A stretch of 5,909 bases of DNA. It comes from CAVSWN01 sp046728115 (lineage in GTDB: Bacteria > Acidobacteriota > Vicinamibacteria > Vicinamibacterales > CAVVIG01). The position numbers were made by a program, and so were the translations under genes. Below the pieces are notes generated by a model, which was not told the DNA's origin, ran no database searches, and saw only the letters and a program-made list of their open reading frames with translations. Below are positions 1 through 5,398 of this stretch, piece after piece. The stretch lies in contig JBKPDW010000018.1 in NCBI GenBank assembly GCA_046728115.1, positions 1 to 5,909 on the forward strand, in the 5' to 3' direction. The first letter of the stretch is position 1. Each line of letters starts with the position of its first letter.

Positions 1-112
1 CAATTATCAAGACACCCTCGGCTATCCGGCGTTGGGCCGATCGGTCCGTGTGGGATGTCGGCTGACGTTCGGGGCTGGCGGACACTCCTCGAGCCCCACT
101 CAGGGAGAGTGA
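1..112 (+). CDS. C-terminal end of a probable TonB-dependent outer-membrane receptor (5' end outside window)
   Basis: An open frame entering from the left edge (first full codon at base 2) ends at TGA 110-112 and gives about 36 residues. It contains YPALGRSVRVGCRLTFGAGG. The pattern of an aromatic-G-Y-P-x-x-G-R stretch, then alternating hydrophobic residues and a final aromatic (LTF), is typical of the last beta-strand of TonB-dependent receptors, which closes the 22-strand barrel and carries the outer-membrane assembly signal. A short tail, GGHSSSPTQGE, follows the final strand, whereas many receptors end at the aromatic residue itself. If correct, the protein imports a large substrate (siderophore, cobalamin or glycan) across the outer membrane. 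Only the C-terminus is visible, so the substrate cannot be named and another outer-membrane barrel remains possible. The lipoprotein gene begins one base after the stop, so the two are probably co-transcribed and translationally coupled. Confidence 0.6.
   Translation, partial: NYQDTLGYPALGRSVRVGCRLTFGAGGHSSSPTQGE
103..109 (+). promoter_or_regulatory. Ribosome binding site for the lipoprotein gene
   Basis: GGGAGAG lies 4 bases before ATG 114, inside the last codons of the upstream receptor gene. It supports ATG 114 as the start and coupling to the preceding stop codon (TGAgATG). Confidence 0.55.
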
Positions 113-113
113 G

Positions 114-563
114 ATGGCGACACATTCCGAGAGAGGACTCTTTCAAAACGCCTGCGCCAAACGGCTTGGCATCGGAGGAACCACGGCCGTCGCGCTTGGA
201 CTCGCGCTCATCCTGGCGCTGACGGCTTCCGCCTGTAATTGCGATAATGCGACGGGGCCGAGCCCAACGCAATCGACTGGCGGCGGTCAGGGCTTCGGAA
301 CCGCCAGCAACACCGTCGTAAAAGGGAAGGTCGTCGGCCCAGACGGCTCCGCCATCGTAGGCGCTTCCGTCGCGACGTCGTCGAGTGCTTTTCCGGCCTA
401 CACCCAAAAGACGGACTATGAGGGCGAGTATTGGTCTGACTTGCCTGGAGCTGGCACCGTCACAGTGAAGGTCACGGCCGGCGGCTTCGCGGATCAAAGC
501 CGCAGCGTCACGGTCTCCGACGGCCACTCCGTGCGAGCCGATTTCACGCTGCAGCGGCAATGA
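114..563 (+). CDS. Small lipoprotein with carboxypeptidase regulatory-like domain
   Basis: The product is 149 residues. A basic N-terminus (residues 1-18) is followed by a hydrophobic segment (about 22-38) and the sequence LTASAC, giving a likely lipidation cysteine at Cys41; a second cysteine is at 43. The lipobox is imperfect, with Ala rather than Leu at -3. A low-complexity linker rich in Ser, Thr, Gly and Pro (about 44-65) leads into a domain covering about 66-147. There, VVKGKVVGPDGSAIVGASV, then a D-x-x-G-x-Y turn (DYEGEYW), a short GTVTVKVTAGGF strand and a terminal ADFTL strand match the CarboxypepD_reg-like / transthyretin-like beta-sandwich. This fold is common on surface proteins and at the N-termini of TonB-dependent receptors. 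It is non-catalytic and normally mediates binding or assembly. With the receptor immediately upstream, an outer-membrane accessory role for that receptor is a reasonable inference. No partner or ligand can be named. Confidence 0.8.
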   Translation: MATHSERGLFQNACAKRLGIGGTTAVALGLALILALTASACNCDNATGPSPTQSTGGGQGFGTASNTVVKGKVVGPDGSAIVGASVATSSSAFPAYTQKTDYEGEYWSDLPGAGTVTVKVTAGGFADQSRSVTVSDGHSVRADFTLQRQ

Positions 564-669
564 GGAGGGCGCCTACGCCGGCTGAACGAGCGTGGATGTA
601 GTCTCAAAAACAGTCGTGCTGAGATTTCGGAACTCTTCGTCCACCTCTCGCAATCACAGACCAGCTGAC

Positions 670-1287
670 ATGGCCAACGCGGCCGCGGAACCGTCAGACG
701 TAAACCTGCTGCGGTCGATAGTGGCGGGCGATCGCGAGGCTTTCGCAATGTTGTACCGCCGGTACCGTGATGTGGTCTTCCGGTTCGCACTGCAGATGAG
801 CGGCAGCGACATCATCGCCCAGGATGTCACCCAGGATGTGTTCCTGGCGTTCATGGGCCAGGCCGGCCGATACGATCGCGCTCAAGGATTGGTCAGCACG
901 TACTTGTACGGCATCGCGCGTCACATGACGCGACGACGATTGCGCCGCGAGCGTCGATTTGTGAGACTCGACTCTGAGACGCCGGCCGAGTCCGAAAGCT
1001 CCGATACGATCGAGACCGAATCAGCATTGGACGACATCGTTAGACAGGAAGAAATCGAACAGGTGCGGCGCGCGGTGGTTGCCCTTCCGTCACGCTATCG
1101 TGAGGTGATCGTGCTGTGTGATCTGCATGACCACAGTTACGCCGAGGCGGCGGCGATTATCGGATGCGCCGTTGGGACCGTGCGATCGCGGCTGAATCGC
1201 GGCCGCATCCTTCTCCATGACAAGCTCCAAGCGCTGAATCGGCAGACTTATTGCGCGCCCAAACGTTCCCCGGGGTACTGCATATGA
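670..1287 (+). CDS. ECF-type RNA polymerase sigma factor
   Basis: The 205-residue product, counted from ATG 670, has the two-domain ECF layout. Sigma region 2 covers about 21-96, with the core-binding and -10-recognition stretch DREAFAMLYRRYRDVVFRFA, then AQDVTQDVFLAF and the region 2.4-like GLVSTYLYGIARHMTRRRLR. An acidic linker (about 101-130) joins it to region 4 (about 131-186), where ALPSRYREVIVL and the helix-turn-helix SYAEAAAIIGCAVGTVRSRLNRGR recognise the -35 element. There is no region 1 or 3, as expected for ECF factors. The frame is open upstream to a GTG at 592, but those 26 extra residues look unlike a sigma N-terminus and ATG 670 gives a normal length. Neither start has a convincing ribosome binding site. 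The C-terminal tail (about 187-205), which includes two cysteines, is unlike the rest. The stop overlaps the next gene by ATGA, so sigma factor and putative anti-sigma are probably made together. Its target genes are unknown; ECF factors often control their own operon. Confidence 0.93.
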   Translation: MANAAAEPSDVNLLRSIVAGDREAFAMLYRRYRDVVFRFALQMSGSDIIAQDVTQDVFLAFMGQAGRYDRAQGLVSTYLYGIARHMTRRRLRRERRFVRLDSETPAESESSDTIETESALDDIVRQEEIEQVRRAVVALPSRYREVIVLCDLHDHSYAEAAAIIGCAVGTVRSRLNRGRILLHDKLQALNRQTYCAPKRSPGYCI

Positions 1288-1889
1288 CAACCGACGATCC
1301 TGTTCGACGCGCTCTGTCGGCCCTCAAAGACGCGGATCGCGCACGTCATGCTCCGTCGGAGATCGACCGCTTGGTGCTGGAGGCATTCGATGGCGCGGTA
1401 CACGAGCGGCACACCGCTCGGAATCCGACAGCCGCTTGGGCGACACGACTTATCGGTGTTGCGGCAGCGTTGATCGTCATCATTTCAAGTCTGGCGTACG
1501 TTCTCGAACGGCATCGCCAGACTCCTTCGGAGCCGACCGATCGAGCTGCGGTTGCCACTGCGCCAGATCTTCGCGCGCCTCACGACGAAATATTACCGTC
1601 AACTGCTTCGTCGCCGGCTCCGGTCAATGGGGGCCCTCAAGGGCGCCGTCCAGTCAGTCACGCGCGAACGATGGTTCCTCGGCGAGTTGCGCCGCGAGCA
1701 CTCGATGCGGCGCAGCACACGAACGGAGAATTCGACGATATCGTTCGAGTCGTGCGAATGCGCCTCCCGCGCGCGACGCTGTCGTCGCTGGGAATCGCCG
1801 TAATTGATCCGGGCGCAGCTGGCACCGTCGATCTGGACGTCTTGGTGGGCGTCGATGGATTGGCCAGGACAATTCGAATGGTGCGATAA
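1284..1889 (+). CDS. Single-pass membrane protein, putative anti-sigma factor partner of the ECF sigma factor
   Basis: The product is 201 residues from ATG 1284, which overlaps the sigma stop (ATGA); a TTG further upstream in the same frame is less likely. Residues 1-53 are charged and presumably cytoplasmic, with a helical stretch ALKDADRARHAPSEIDRLVL. A single transmembrane helix (about 54-74, RLIGVAAALIVIISSLAYVL) follows. The segment from about 75 to 145 is rich in Pro, Ala, Ser and Thr and looks disordered. The C-terminus (about 149-201) forms a small folded unit, with VRVVRMRLPRATLSSLGIAV, then DLDVLVGVDGLARTIRMVR. Position directly after an ECF sigma factor, translational coupling and the cytoplasm-membrane-periplasm topology all suggest an anti-sigma factor. 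No HxxxCxxC zinc-binding anti-sigma motif is present, so the sigma-binding part would be of a different type. The conserved-looking periplasmic end could be the sensing or partner-binding part. The role is inferred from context, not from a recognised domain. Confidence 0.72.
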   Translation: MTTDDPVRRALSALKDADRARHAPSEIDRLVLEAFDGAVHERHTARNPTAAWATRLIGVAAALIVIISSLAYVLERHRQTPSEPTDRAAVATAPDLRAPHDEILPSTASSPAPVNGGPQGRRPVSHARTMVPRRVAPRALDAAQHTNGEFDDIVRVVRMRLPRATLSSLGIAVIDPGAAGTVDLDVLVGVDGLARTIRMVR

Positions 1890-1911
1890 CGTGGTTCACG
1901 GAGATTCAACC

Positions 1912-2745
1912 ATGCGCCAGTTGTTTTTGACGTTGATCGTCACGACGTTGCTCGTTCTCCGAGCCGGTCCGACGATGCTGGCGCAGGCAGGGGGACAAGT
2001 GGCGACCCAGCCTCCGTCCGACCTGGTGCTGACCGGCGCCGGCGGCGTCATTCTGCAATCCGTCGCCGTGGACGAATTGGTGAGAGGCGCGCCGTACTCG
2101 GCGGAGGGCACAACGGAGATCGTCCAGCCACTCATCGATGGCAATCGAATCGTTCGGCAAACAAGCGCGTCGATCGCCCGCGACTCTCGAGGGCGCGTGC
2201 GGCGCGAGCAGACGCTCGCCGCAGTCGGTGCGGTGATCGTGGCCGGCGACGAGCGGGCCGTGACGATCAGTGACCCGGCATCAGGAATCTCGTACGAGCT
2301 TGATCCACAGCGGCGGATGGCGATACGGCACCAGACGCCTCAGCGGAGACCGATCGCGGGTACGGAACAAAACAACGGCCCGTTCTTTCGCACATTCCGG
2401 GAACAAGGTTCGGAGGCGTTGTCACCGAGAAGCCCACTCGGCGCGCCCGCCACCAAGACAGAGTCACTCGGACGACAGCAAATCGAAGGCGTCACTGCTG
2501 AAGGAACACGGACGACGATCACCATTCCGGCAGGGGCAATTGGCAACGAACGAGCGATCGAAAGCGTGTACGAACGCTGGTTTTCAAGAGAATTGCGTGT
2601 AGTCATCCTGAGCCATAACCGCGATCCGCGCTTTGGCGAAACCACGTATCGACTGACGCACATCAATCGCGAGGAGCCCGCCAGCTGGCTCTTCGACGTT
2701 CCCGCCGACTATCGCATCGTCGATGAGCCACCGCCTCCTCGCTAA
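1912..2745 (+). CDS. Exported protein of unknown function, third gene of the sigma-factor unit
   Basis: The product is 277 residues from ATG 1912. GGAG at 1900-1903, 8 bases upstream, supports this start over earlier in-frame codons. A signal peptide covers residues 1-26: Arg2, hydrophobic core LFLTLIVTTLLVL, and an AQA|GG type-I cleavage site. The mature protein has an N-terminal half (about 58-140) with GAPYSAEGTTEIVQPLIDGN, RIVRQTSASIARDSRGRVRR and ISDPASGISYELDPQRRMA, a pattern of successive strands like those in acidobacterial proteins of unknown function. A Pro, Gln and Ser-rich spacer (about 141-185) precedes a C-terminal half (about 190-268) with EGVTAEGTRTTITIPAGAIG, YERWFSRELRVVILSHNRDP and RFGETTYRLTHI. 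I recognise the style but know no assigned function. It ends in a run of four prolines. The gene follows the putative anti-sigma gene by 22 bp and is probably in its operon, so a periplasmic sensor or modulator role is possible. That role is inferred only. Confidence 0.82.
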   Translation: MRQLFLTLIVTTLLVLRAGPTMLAQAGGQVATQPPSDLVLTGAGGVILQSVAVDELVRGAPYSAEGTTEIVQPLIDGNRIVRQTSASIARDSRGRVRREQTLAAVGAVIVAGDERAVTISDPASGISYELDPQRRMAIRHQTPQRRPIAGTEQNNGPFFRTFREQGSEALSPRSPLGAPATKTESLGRQQIEGVTAEGTRTTITIPAGAIGNERAIESVYERWFSRELRVVILSHNRDPRFGETTYRLTHINREEPASWLFDVPADYRIVDEPPPPR

Positions 2746-2753
2746 GCGGATCG

Positions 2754-2777
2754 TGTGGGGTGCGTTAATTCGATCTG
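2754..2777 (+). repeat. Left terminal inverted repeat of the first insertion sequence
   Basis: It starts with TGT and shares the core GGTGCGTT and TCGAT with the inverted copy at 3884-3907; 18 of 24 positions match when read inward. Mismatches are at positions 4, 5, 14, 16, 22 and 23. Confidence 0.75.
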
Positions 2778-2779
2778 TG

Positions 2780-2785
2780 TAAAAT
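2780..2785 (+). promoter_or_regulatory. Possible -10 element of the first transposase gene
   Basis: TAAAAT stands in a short AT-richer stretch of otherwise GC-rich DNA, just inside the left inverted repeat and 26 bases before the GTG start. There is no good -35 hexamer at the right distance (it would fall in the repeat, GGGGTG), so this is a weak call. Confidence 0.25.
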
Positions 2786-2811
2786 AGCGGCCTTTCCGTA
2801 GGGGAGAAGCC

Positions 2812-3882
2812 GTGCTCCTGTCCGTCGTTTATGTTGCCCTCCAACGGATCCTGCAGTTTGTCTCGCTCCTGTTCCGGTCTGCTGACTCTAAAGAGCTTGA
2901 GATCGTGGTGCTACGCCATGAGTTGGCGATCTTGCGTCGTCAGGTCCATCGACCGACGTTTCGGCCGGGCGACCGATGGTTCCTGGCGGCGGTCAGCCAA
3001 CTGTTGCCGCGCGTCAAGTGGTCGGTGTTTCTGGTCACGCCGGCGACGCTCCTGCGCTGGCACCGCTGGATGGTGGCGAAGCGCTGGACCTATGCGCGAC
3101 GGCCTGGTCGGCCGCCGATCGCCAAGGCGCGTCGAGCGCTGATCGTTCGCCTCGCACGGGAGAATCCGCGGTGGGGCTATCAGCGCATTGTGGGCGAGCT
3201 GAAAGGCCTCGGCATTGTCGTCTCGGCAACCACTGTCAAGAAGATCCTGCGCGAGGAACAGCTCAGTCCAGCAGGCAAGCGCAAGGGTCCATCATGGCGT
3301 GAGTTCTTGCGCGCCCAAGCGAAGAGCGTCATCGCAGTGGATTTCTTCACGGTCGACACCGTCTGGCTTCAGCGGTTGTACGTGCTGTTCTTCATCGAGG
3401 TTGCCAGCCGTCGCGTCCATCTTGCCGGGTGCACGGCCCACCCCGACGCCGAATGGGTCACCCAACAAGCGCGGCAGGTGGCCTGGACGTTCGCCGAACG
3501 GGCGAAACCGGTTCGTTTTCTGATCCGCGATCACGATCGCAAGTTCACGGGCGCCTTCGATGCCGTGTTCGAGGCCGAAAACATCCGAATAGTTCGGACG
3601 CCGATTCAAGTACCCGAGGCGAATGGGATCGCCGAGCGGTTCGTCCGCACCGCTCGATCGGAGTGCCTGGATTGGCTCTTGATCCTGAGCGCACGGCATC
3701 TGGAGCTCGCGCTCACCGTGTTCATTGATCACTACAACGCTTGGCGGCCCCATCGCAGCCTGGACTTGGTGCCGCCGAATGGTCGGACGTCAGCCGCGAC
3801 GTGGACGGGGACGCAACCGATAACGCTGACACGTCGCGACCGTCTCGGCGGACTCTTGCACGAGTACGAGCGCGCGGCGTGA
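2812..3882 (+). CDS. DDE transposase with rve integrase core (first insertion sequence)
   Basis: The product is 356 residues from GTG 2812, with AGGGGAG at 2800-2806 as ribosome binding site. The N-terminal part (about 26-150) holds ELEIVVLRHELAILRRQ, a typical opening for this transposase group, then TPATLLRWHRWMVAKRW and a helix-turn-helix region around NPRWGYQRIVGELKGLGI that would bind the element ends. The integrase core (about 170-320) has the catalytic residues in order: Asp177 in IAVDFFTVDTV, Asp240 in IRDHDRKF and Glu275 in ANGIAERF, with 34 residues between the last two. The core ends with HYNAWRPHRSL, the usual motif after the catalytic domain. The frame has no break, so the enzyme could be active. 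It cuts and joins DNA at the inverted repeats at 2754-2777 and 3884-3907. The stop lies one base before the right repeat begins. Confidence 0.93.
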   Translation: MLLSVVYVALQRILQFVSLLFRSADSKELEIVVLRHELAILRRQVHRPTFRPGDRWFLAAVSQLLPRVKWSVFLVTPATLLRWHRWMVAKRWTYARRPGRPPIAKARRALIVRLARENPRWGYQRIVGELKGLGIVVSATTVKKILREEQLSPAGKRKGPSWREFLRAQAKSVIAVDFFTVDTVWLQRLYVLFFIEVASRRVHLAGCTAHPDAEWVTQQARQVAWTFAERAKPVRFLIRDHDRKFTGAFDAVFEAENIRIVRTPIQVPEANGIAERFVRTARSECLDWLLILSARHLELALTVFIDHYNAWRPHRSLDLVPPNGRTSAATWTGTQPITLTRRDRLGGLLHEYERAA

Positions 3883-3883
3883 G

Positions 3884-3907
3884 CGAATCGAGTAAACGCA
3901 CCGTACA
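3884..3907 (-). repeat. Right terminal inverted repeat of the first insertion sequence
   Basis: This is the inverted counterpart of 2754-2777. It starts one base after the transposase stop codon and ends ...GTACA. The next base outward (3908) starts unrelated sequence. Confidence 0.75.
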
Positions 3908-4178
3908 GGCCTCCCCCGTCGGCCGTTCTCAGGCAGCCTCGAGCTCGTCGCATCCGAGCTGGGCGGCCGGCGTCCTCGATGACGAACGTGCAGTGGGCAA
4001 GGGTGAGGGTGCGAGCCTGCTATCCGACCTCGCGCCGGCATCATCGGTGATGCGCTCGAGCAAGCACACGTTCATGGACGTCACGCAGTCGGGACGCAGC
4101 GCCCGTCGCGCCGCGCGCGTCGCTGTGCGGACCAGCGTGTCGAACCGCTGCCCCTCGACCGCGCCGCGATGCGTCAGC
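3908..4178. other. Unassigned 271-bp segment between the two insertion sequences
   Basis: GC-rich DNA outside both sets of terminal repeats. The only long open frame on the minus strand is the read-through extension of the second transposase, which ends at TGA (3929-3931). One plus-strand frame is also open from inside the first element through the segment. Neither translation resembles a protein I know, and both are rich in Ala, Arg and Ser as expected for non-coding frames of GC-rich DNA. I looked for the missing 5' half of the HIT gene here and could not see it. The segment may be a remnant of the original target locus or the scar of an older element. Confidence 0.5.
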
Positions 4179-5302
4179 GGTGGCCGCGTGTCGGTCTCGA
4201 ATTGGCGGTCAGGCGGCGCGACTGGGAGTTGAACGAGGTCCCGACTGTGGGAGACCCATCGCACGTGATTCAAGCCCACAGGGACCACCGTGGGTCCATC
4301 GGTGAAAGTCAGCGGCGTGCGACCGTTTAATGAAGCGTGGCAACGTGCCTCGTTGTAGTACACCTGGAACTCGGCAAGCTTCCGCTCCAGGTCACGGCCA
4401 TTCCAAAAGAACACATGGTCGAGGAATTCACGCCGCATCGTCCCGATCAAGCGCTCGACGAACGGGTGTGACAGCGGCACGTGCGGCACGGTCTTGATCT
4501 CGTCGATCTCCAAAATCCGAAGATTCGCCGCCCAGCGGTGCGCCTCGAACACTGGATCGTGGTCAGTACTGAGTTGTCGAGGTACGCCTTGTCCACGAAT
4601 CGCGGTGTTGAACATGCGGCAGACATCGGCGCCCGCGACAGCGCCGCAATGCACGGCGACGCCGACAAGGCGACGCGTGAACTGGTCCATGACCACGAGC
4701 ACCCAGTAGCTCTGGAGCACGATCGACTCGCAGCGAAAGAGGTCCACGCTCCACAAGCTGTCGGTGGCATGGCCGATGAACGACAACCACGACGGGCCGG
4801 TGCCTCCCGGCGTAGGGCGATAATGTTTCGACAGCACGCGGTATACGACGTTTTTGTCGATGTCGATCCCAAAAGTCTGAGAGATGATGCGCGCAATCCG
4901 TGGACACCCGAATCGAGGATTGCGCGACTTGAGTTCGACGATCGCCCGGATGAGGGCCTCATCCGGCCCTTTTGGTCCGGGCTTCCTCGAGCACGGCTCC
5001 GATGAGAACAACCGGCGGTACTTGCGACGCACCAACGCCTGATGAAACGTCAGGAGCGTCGAGGGCCGGAGGATGATGGCGACCTTTCGGATGCGCCTCG
5101 AACCGAGAAAGAGCGACCAGAATCCGCACAGCATCCGGTCGCTCCGCGTCAGATTCGGCGCGCGCTGACGACCACGCCGCAGGACGATGAGTTGCTGCCT
5201 GAGCAGGAGATTCTCCGCGATCACCGCTCGCACGCCACCGGGGCCACCAAGCTTCGCGGCCAGGACGGCCAGGTGCACTATGTTGAGCAGGAGGCCCCTC
5301 AT
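3929..5302 (-). CDS. DD35E transposase of the second insertion sequence, with C-terminal read-through extension
   Basis: The product is 457 residues from ATG 5300-5302 (MRGLLLNIVH...), which matches the usual start of this family; a TTG at 5341 is less likely. The N-terminal region (about 24-160) has VIAENLLLRQQLIVLRRGRQ, LRPSTLLTFHQALVRRKYR and a helix-turn-helix around NPRFGCPRIARIISQTFGI. The integrase core has Asp187 (SLWSVDLFR), Asp247 (LSTDHDP) and Glu283 (HPFVERLIG), with exactly 35 residues between the last two, so all three catalytic residues are present. YYNEARCHASLNGRTPL and VRWVSHSRDLVQLPVA mark the normal C-terminal region. Relatives I recall finish near this point. Here the frame continues through the terminal inverted repeat (residues about 366-375, RQFETDTRPP) and about 83 further residues of flanking DNA before TGA 3929-3931. 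The enzyme could be functional with a foreign tail. Its layout is the same as that of the first transposase, so the two are distant relatives placed convergently. Confidence 0.88.
   Translation of the reverse strand: MRGLLLNIVHLAVLAAKLGGPGGVRAVIAENLLLRQQLIVLRRGRQRAPNLTRSDRMLCGFWSLFLGSRRIRKVAIILRPSTLLTFHQALVRRKYRRLFSSEPCSRKPGPKGPDEALIRAIVELKSRNPRFGCPRIARIISQTFGIDIDKNVVYRVLSKHYRPTPGGTGPSWLSFIGHATDSLWSVDLFRCESIVLQSYWVLVVMDQFTRRLVGVAVHCGAVAGADVCRMFNTAIRGQGVPRQLSTDHDPVFEAHRWAANLRILEIDEIKTVPHVPLSHPFVERLIGTMRREFLDHVFFWNGRDLERKLAEFQVYYNEARCHASLNGRTPLTFTDGPTVVPVGLNHVRWVSHSRDLVQLPVAPPDRQFETDTRPPLTHRGAVEGQRFDTLVRTATRAARRALRPDCVTSMNVCLLERITDDAGARSDSRLAPSPLPTARSSSRTPAAQLGCDELEAA
4179..4206 (+). repeat. 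Terminal inverted repeat of the second insertion sequence, transposase 3' side
   Basis: Reading inward it has GGTGGCC, then 10 variable bases, then CTCGAATTG. It lies inside the open transposase frame and encodes RQFETDTRPP on the minus strand. It is 3 bases longer than its partner at 5374-5398, equal to one codon, in the variable middle part. Confidence 0.75.
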
Positions 5303-5311
5303 GCGCGCGTC

Positions 5312-5341
5312 AGCATAGGTCAAACATCTGGCGCCGCGCAA
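5312..5341 (-). promoter_or_regulatory. Possible promoter of the second transposase gene
   Basis: On the minus strand TTGCGC (5336-5341) and TATGCT (5312-5317) are separated by 18 bases and resemble sigma-70 -35 and -10 hexamers. The predicted transcript would begin only a few bases before ATG 5302, so translation would be nearly leaderless. That would fit the lack of a visible ribosome binding site. The match is modest. Confidence 0.3.
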
Positions 5342-5373
5342 CGTTGCTCAATCCTGAATTCAGCGCAAAAATT

Positions 5374-5398
5374 GGCAATTCGAGACACACAGGCCACC
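5374..5398 (-). repeat. Terminal inverted repeat of the second insertion sequence, transposase 5' side
   Basis: Reading inward (minus strand) it has GGTGGCC, 7 variable bases (TGTGTGT), then CTCGAATTG, matching the repeat at 4179-4206. It lies about 70 bp upstream of the transposase start. Confidence 0.75.

Larger units (their letters stand above)
2754..3907 (+). mobile_element. Insertion sequence with DDE transposase, 1154 bp (first element)
   Basis: The element is bounded by imperfect terminal inverted repeats at 2754-2777 and 3884-3907 (18 of 24 positions match) that begin TGT and end ACA. It carries one transposase gene filling nearly all of it. The left end lies 8 bp after the stop of the exported-protein gene, so that gene is intact but has probably lost its native terminator region. 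No target-site duplication is visible in the flanks (left ...GATCG, right GGCCT...). The transposase is a single-frame protein of the rve/DDE type related to IS3 and IS481 enzymes; I cannot assign an ISfinder family with certainty. Confidence 0.8.
4179..5398 (-). mobile_element. Insertion sequence with DD35E transposase, about 1220 bp (second element)
   Basis: The element is defined by inverted repeats at 4179-4206 and 5374-5398. Both read inward as GGTGGCC, a short variable middle, then CTCGAATTG, and they flank the minus-strand transposase. The repeats are unrelated to those of the first element, so the two are different insertion sequences. The outer ends could be counted from TGGCC (4181 and 5396) instead, because the termini of this family often start with TG. 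No target duplication is seen: the left flank is ...GTCAGC and the right flank is ATTTGG.... The right end abuts a truncated HIT-family gene. Confidence 0.78.

Noticed and set aside
564..600. Short GGCG/CGCC inverted repeat after the lipoprotein stop as a terminator
   Set aside because: The stem is only about 4 bp and no T-tract follows.
629..650. GGAACT followed by TCTC before the sigma gene, resembling an ECF-type autoregulated promoter
   Set aside because: The spacing between the -35-like and -10-like parts is about 11-12 bases, shorter than the usual 16-17, and no better -10 motif lies at the correct distance.
592..669. N-terminal extension of the sigma factor from GTG 592
   Set aside because: The 26 residues do not look like a sigma N-terminus, there is no ribosome binding site before GTG 592, and ATG 670 gives the normal ECF length.
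3292..3753. Long minus-strand open frame opposite the first transposase
   Set aside because: It is antisense to a clear DDE transposase and has no recognisable domain.
3741..4232. Plus-strand open frame from the first transposase gene into the second element
   Set aside because: It starts out of frame inside the transposase, crosses three unrelated segments and looks like Ser/Arg/Ala-rich noise.
4481..5005. Long plus-strand open frame opposite the second transposase
   Set aside because: It is the antisense shadow of a GC-rich transposase gene whose minus-strand product has all catalytic motifs.
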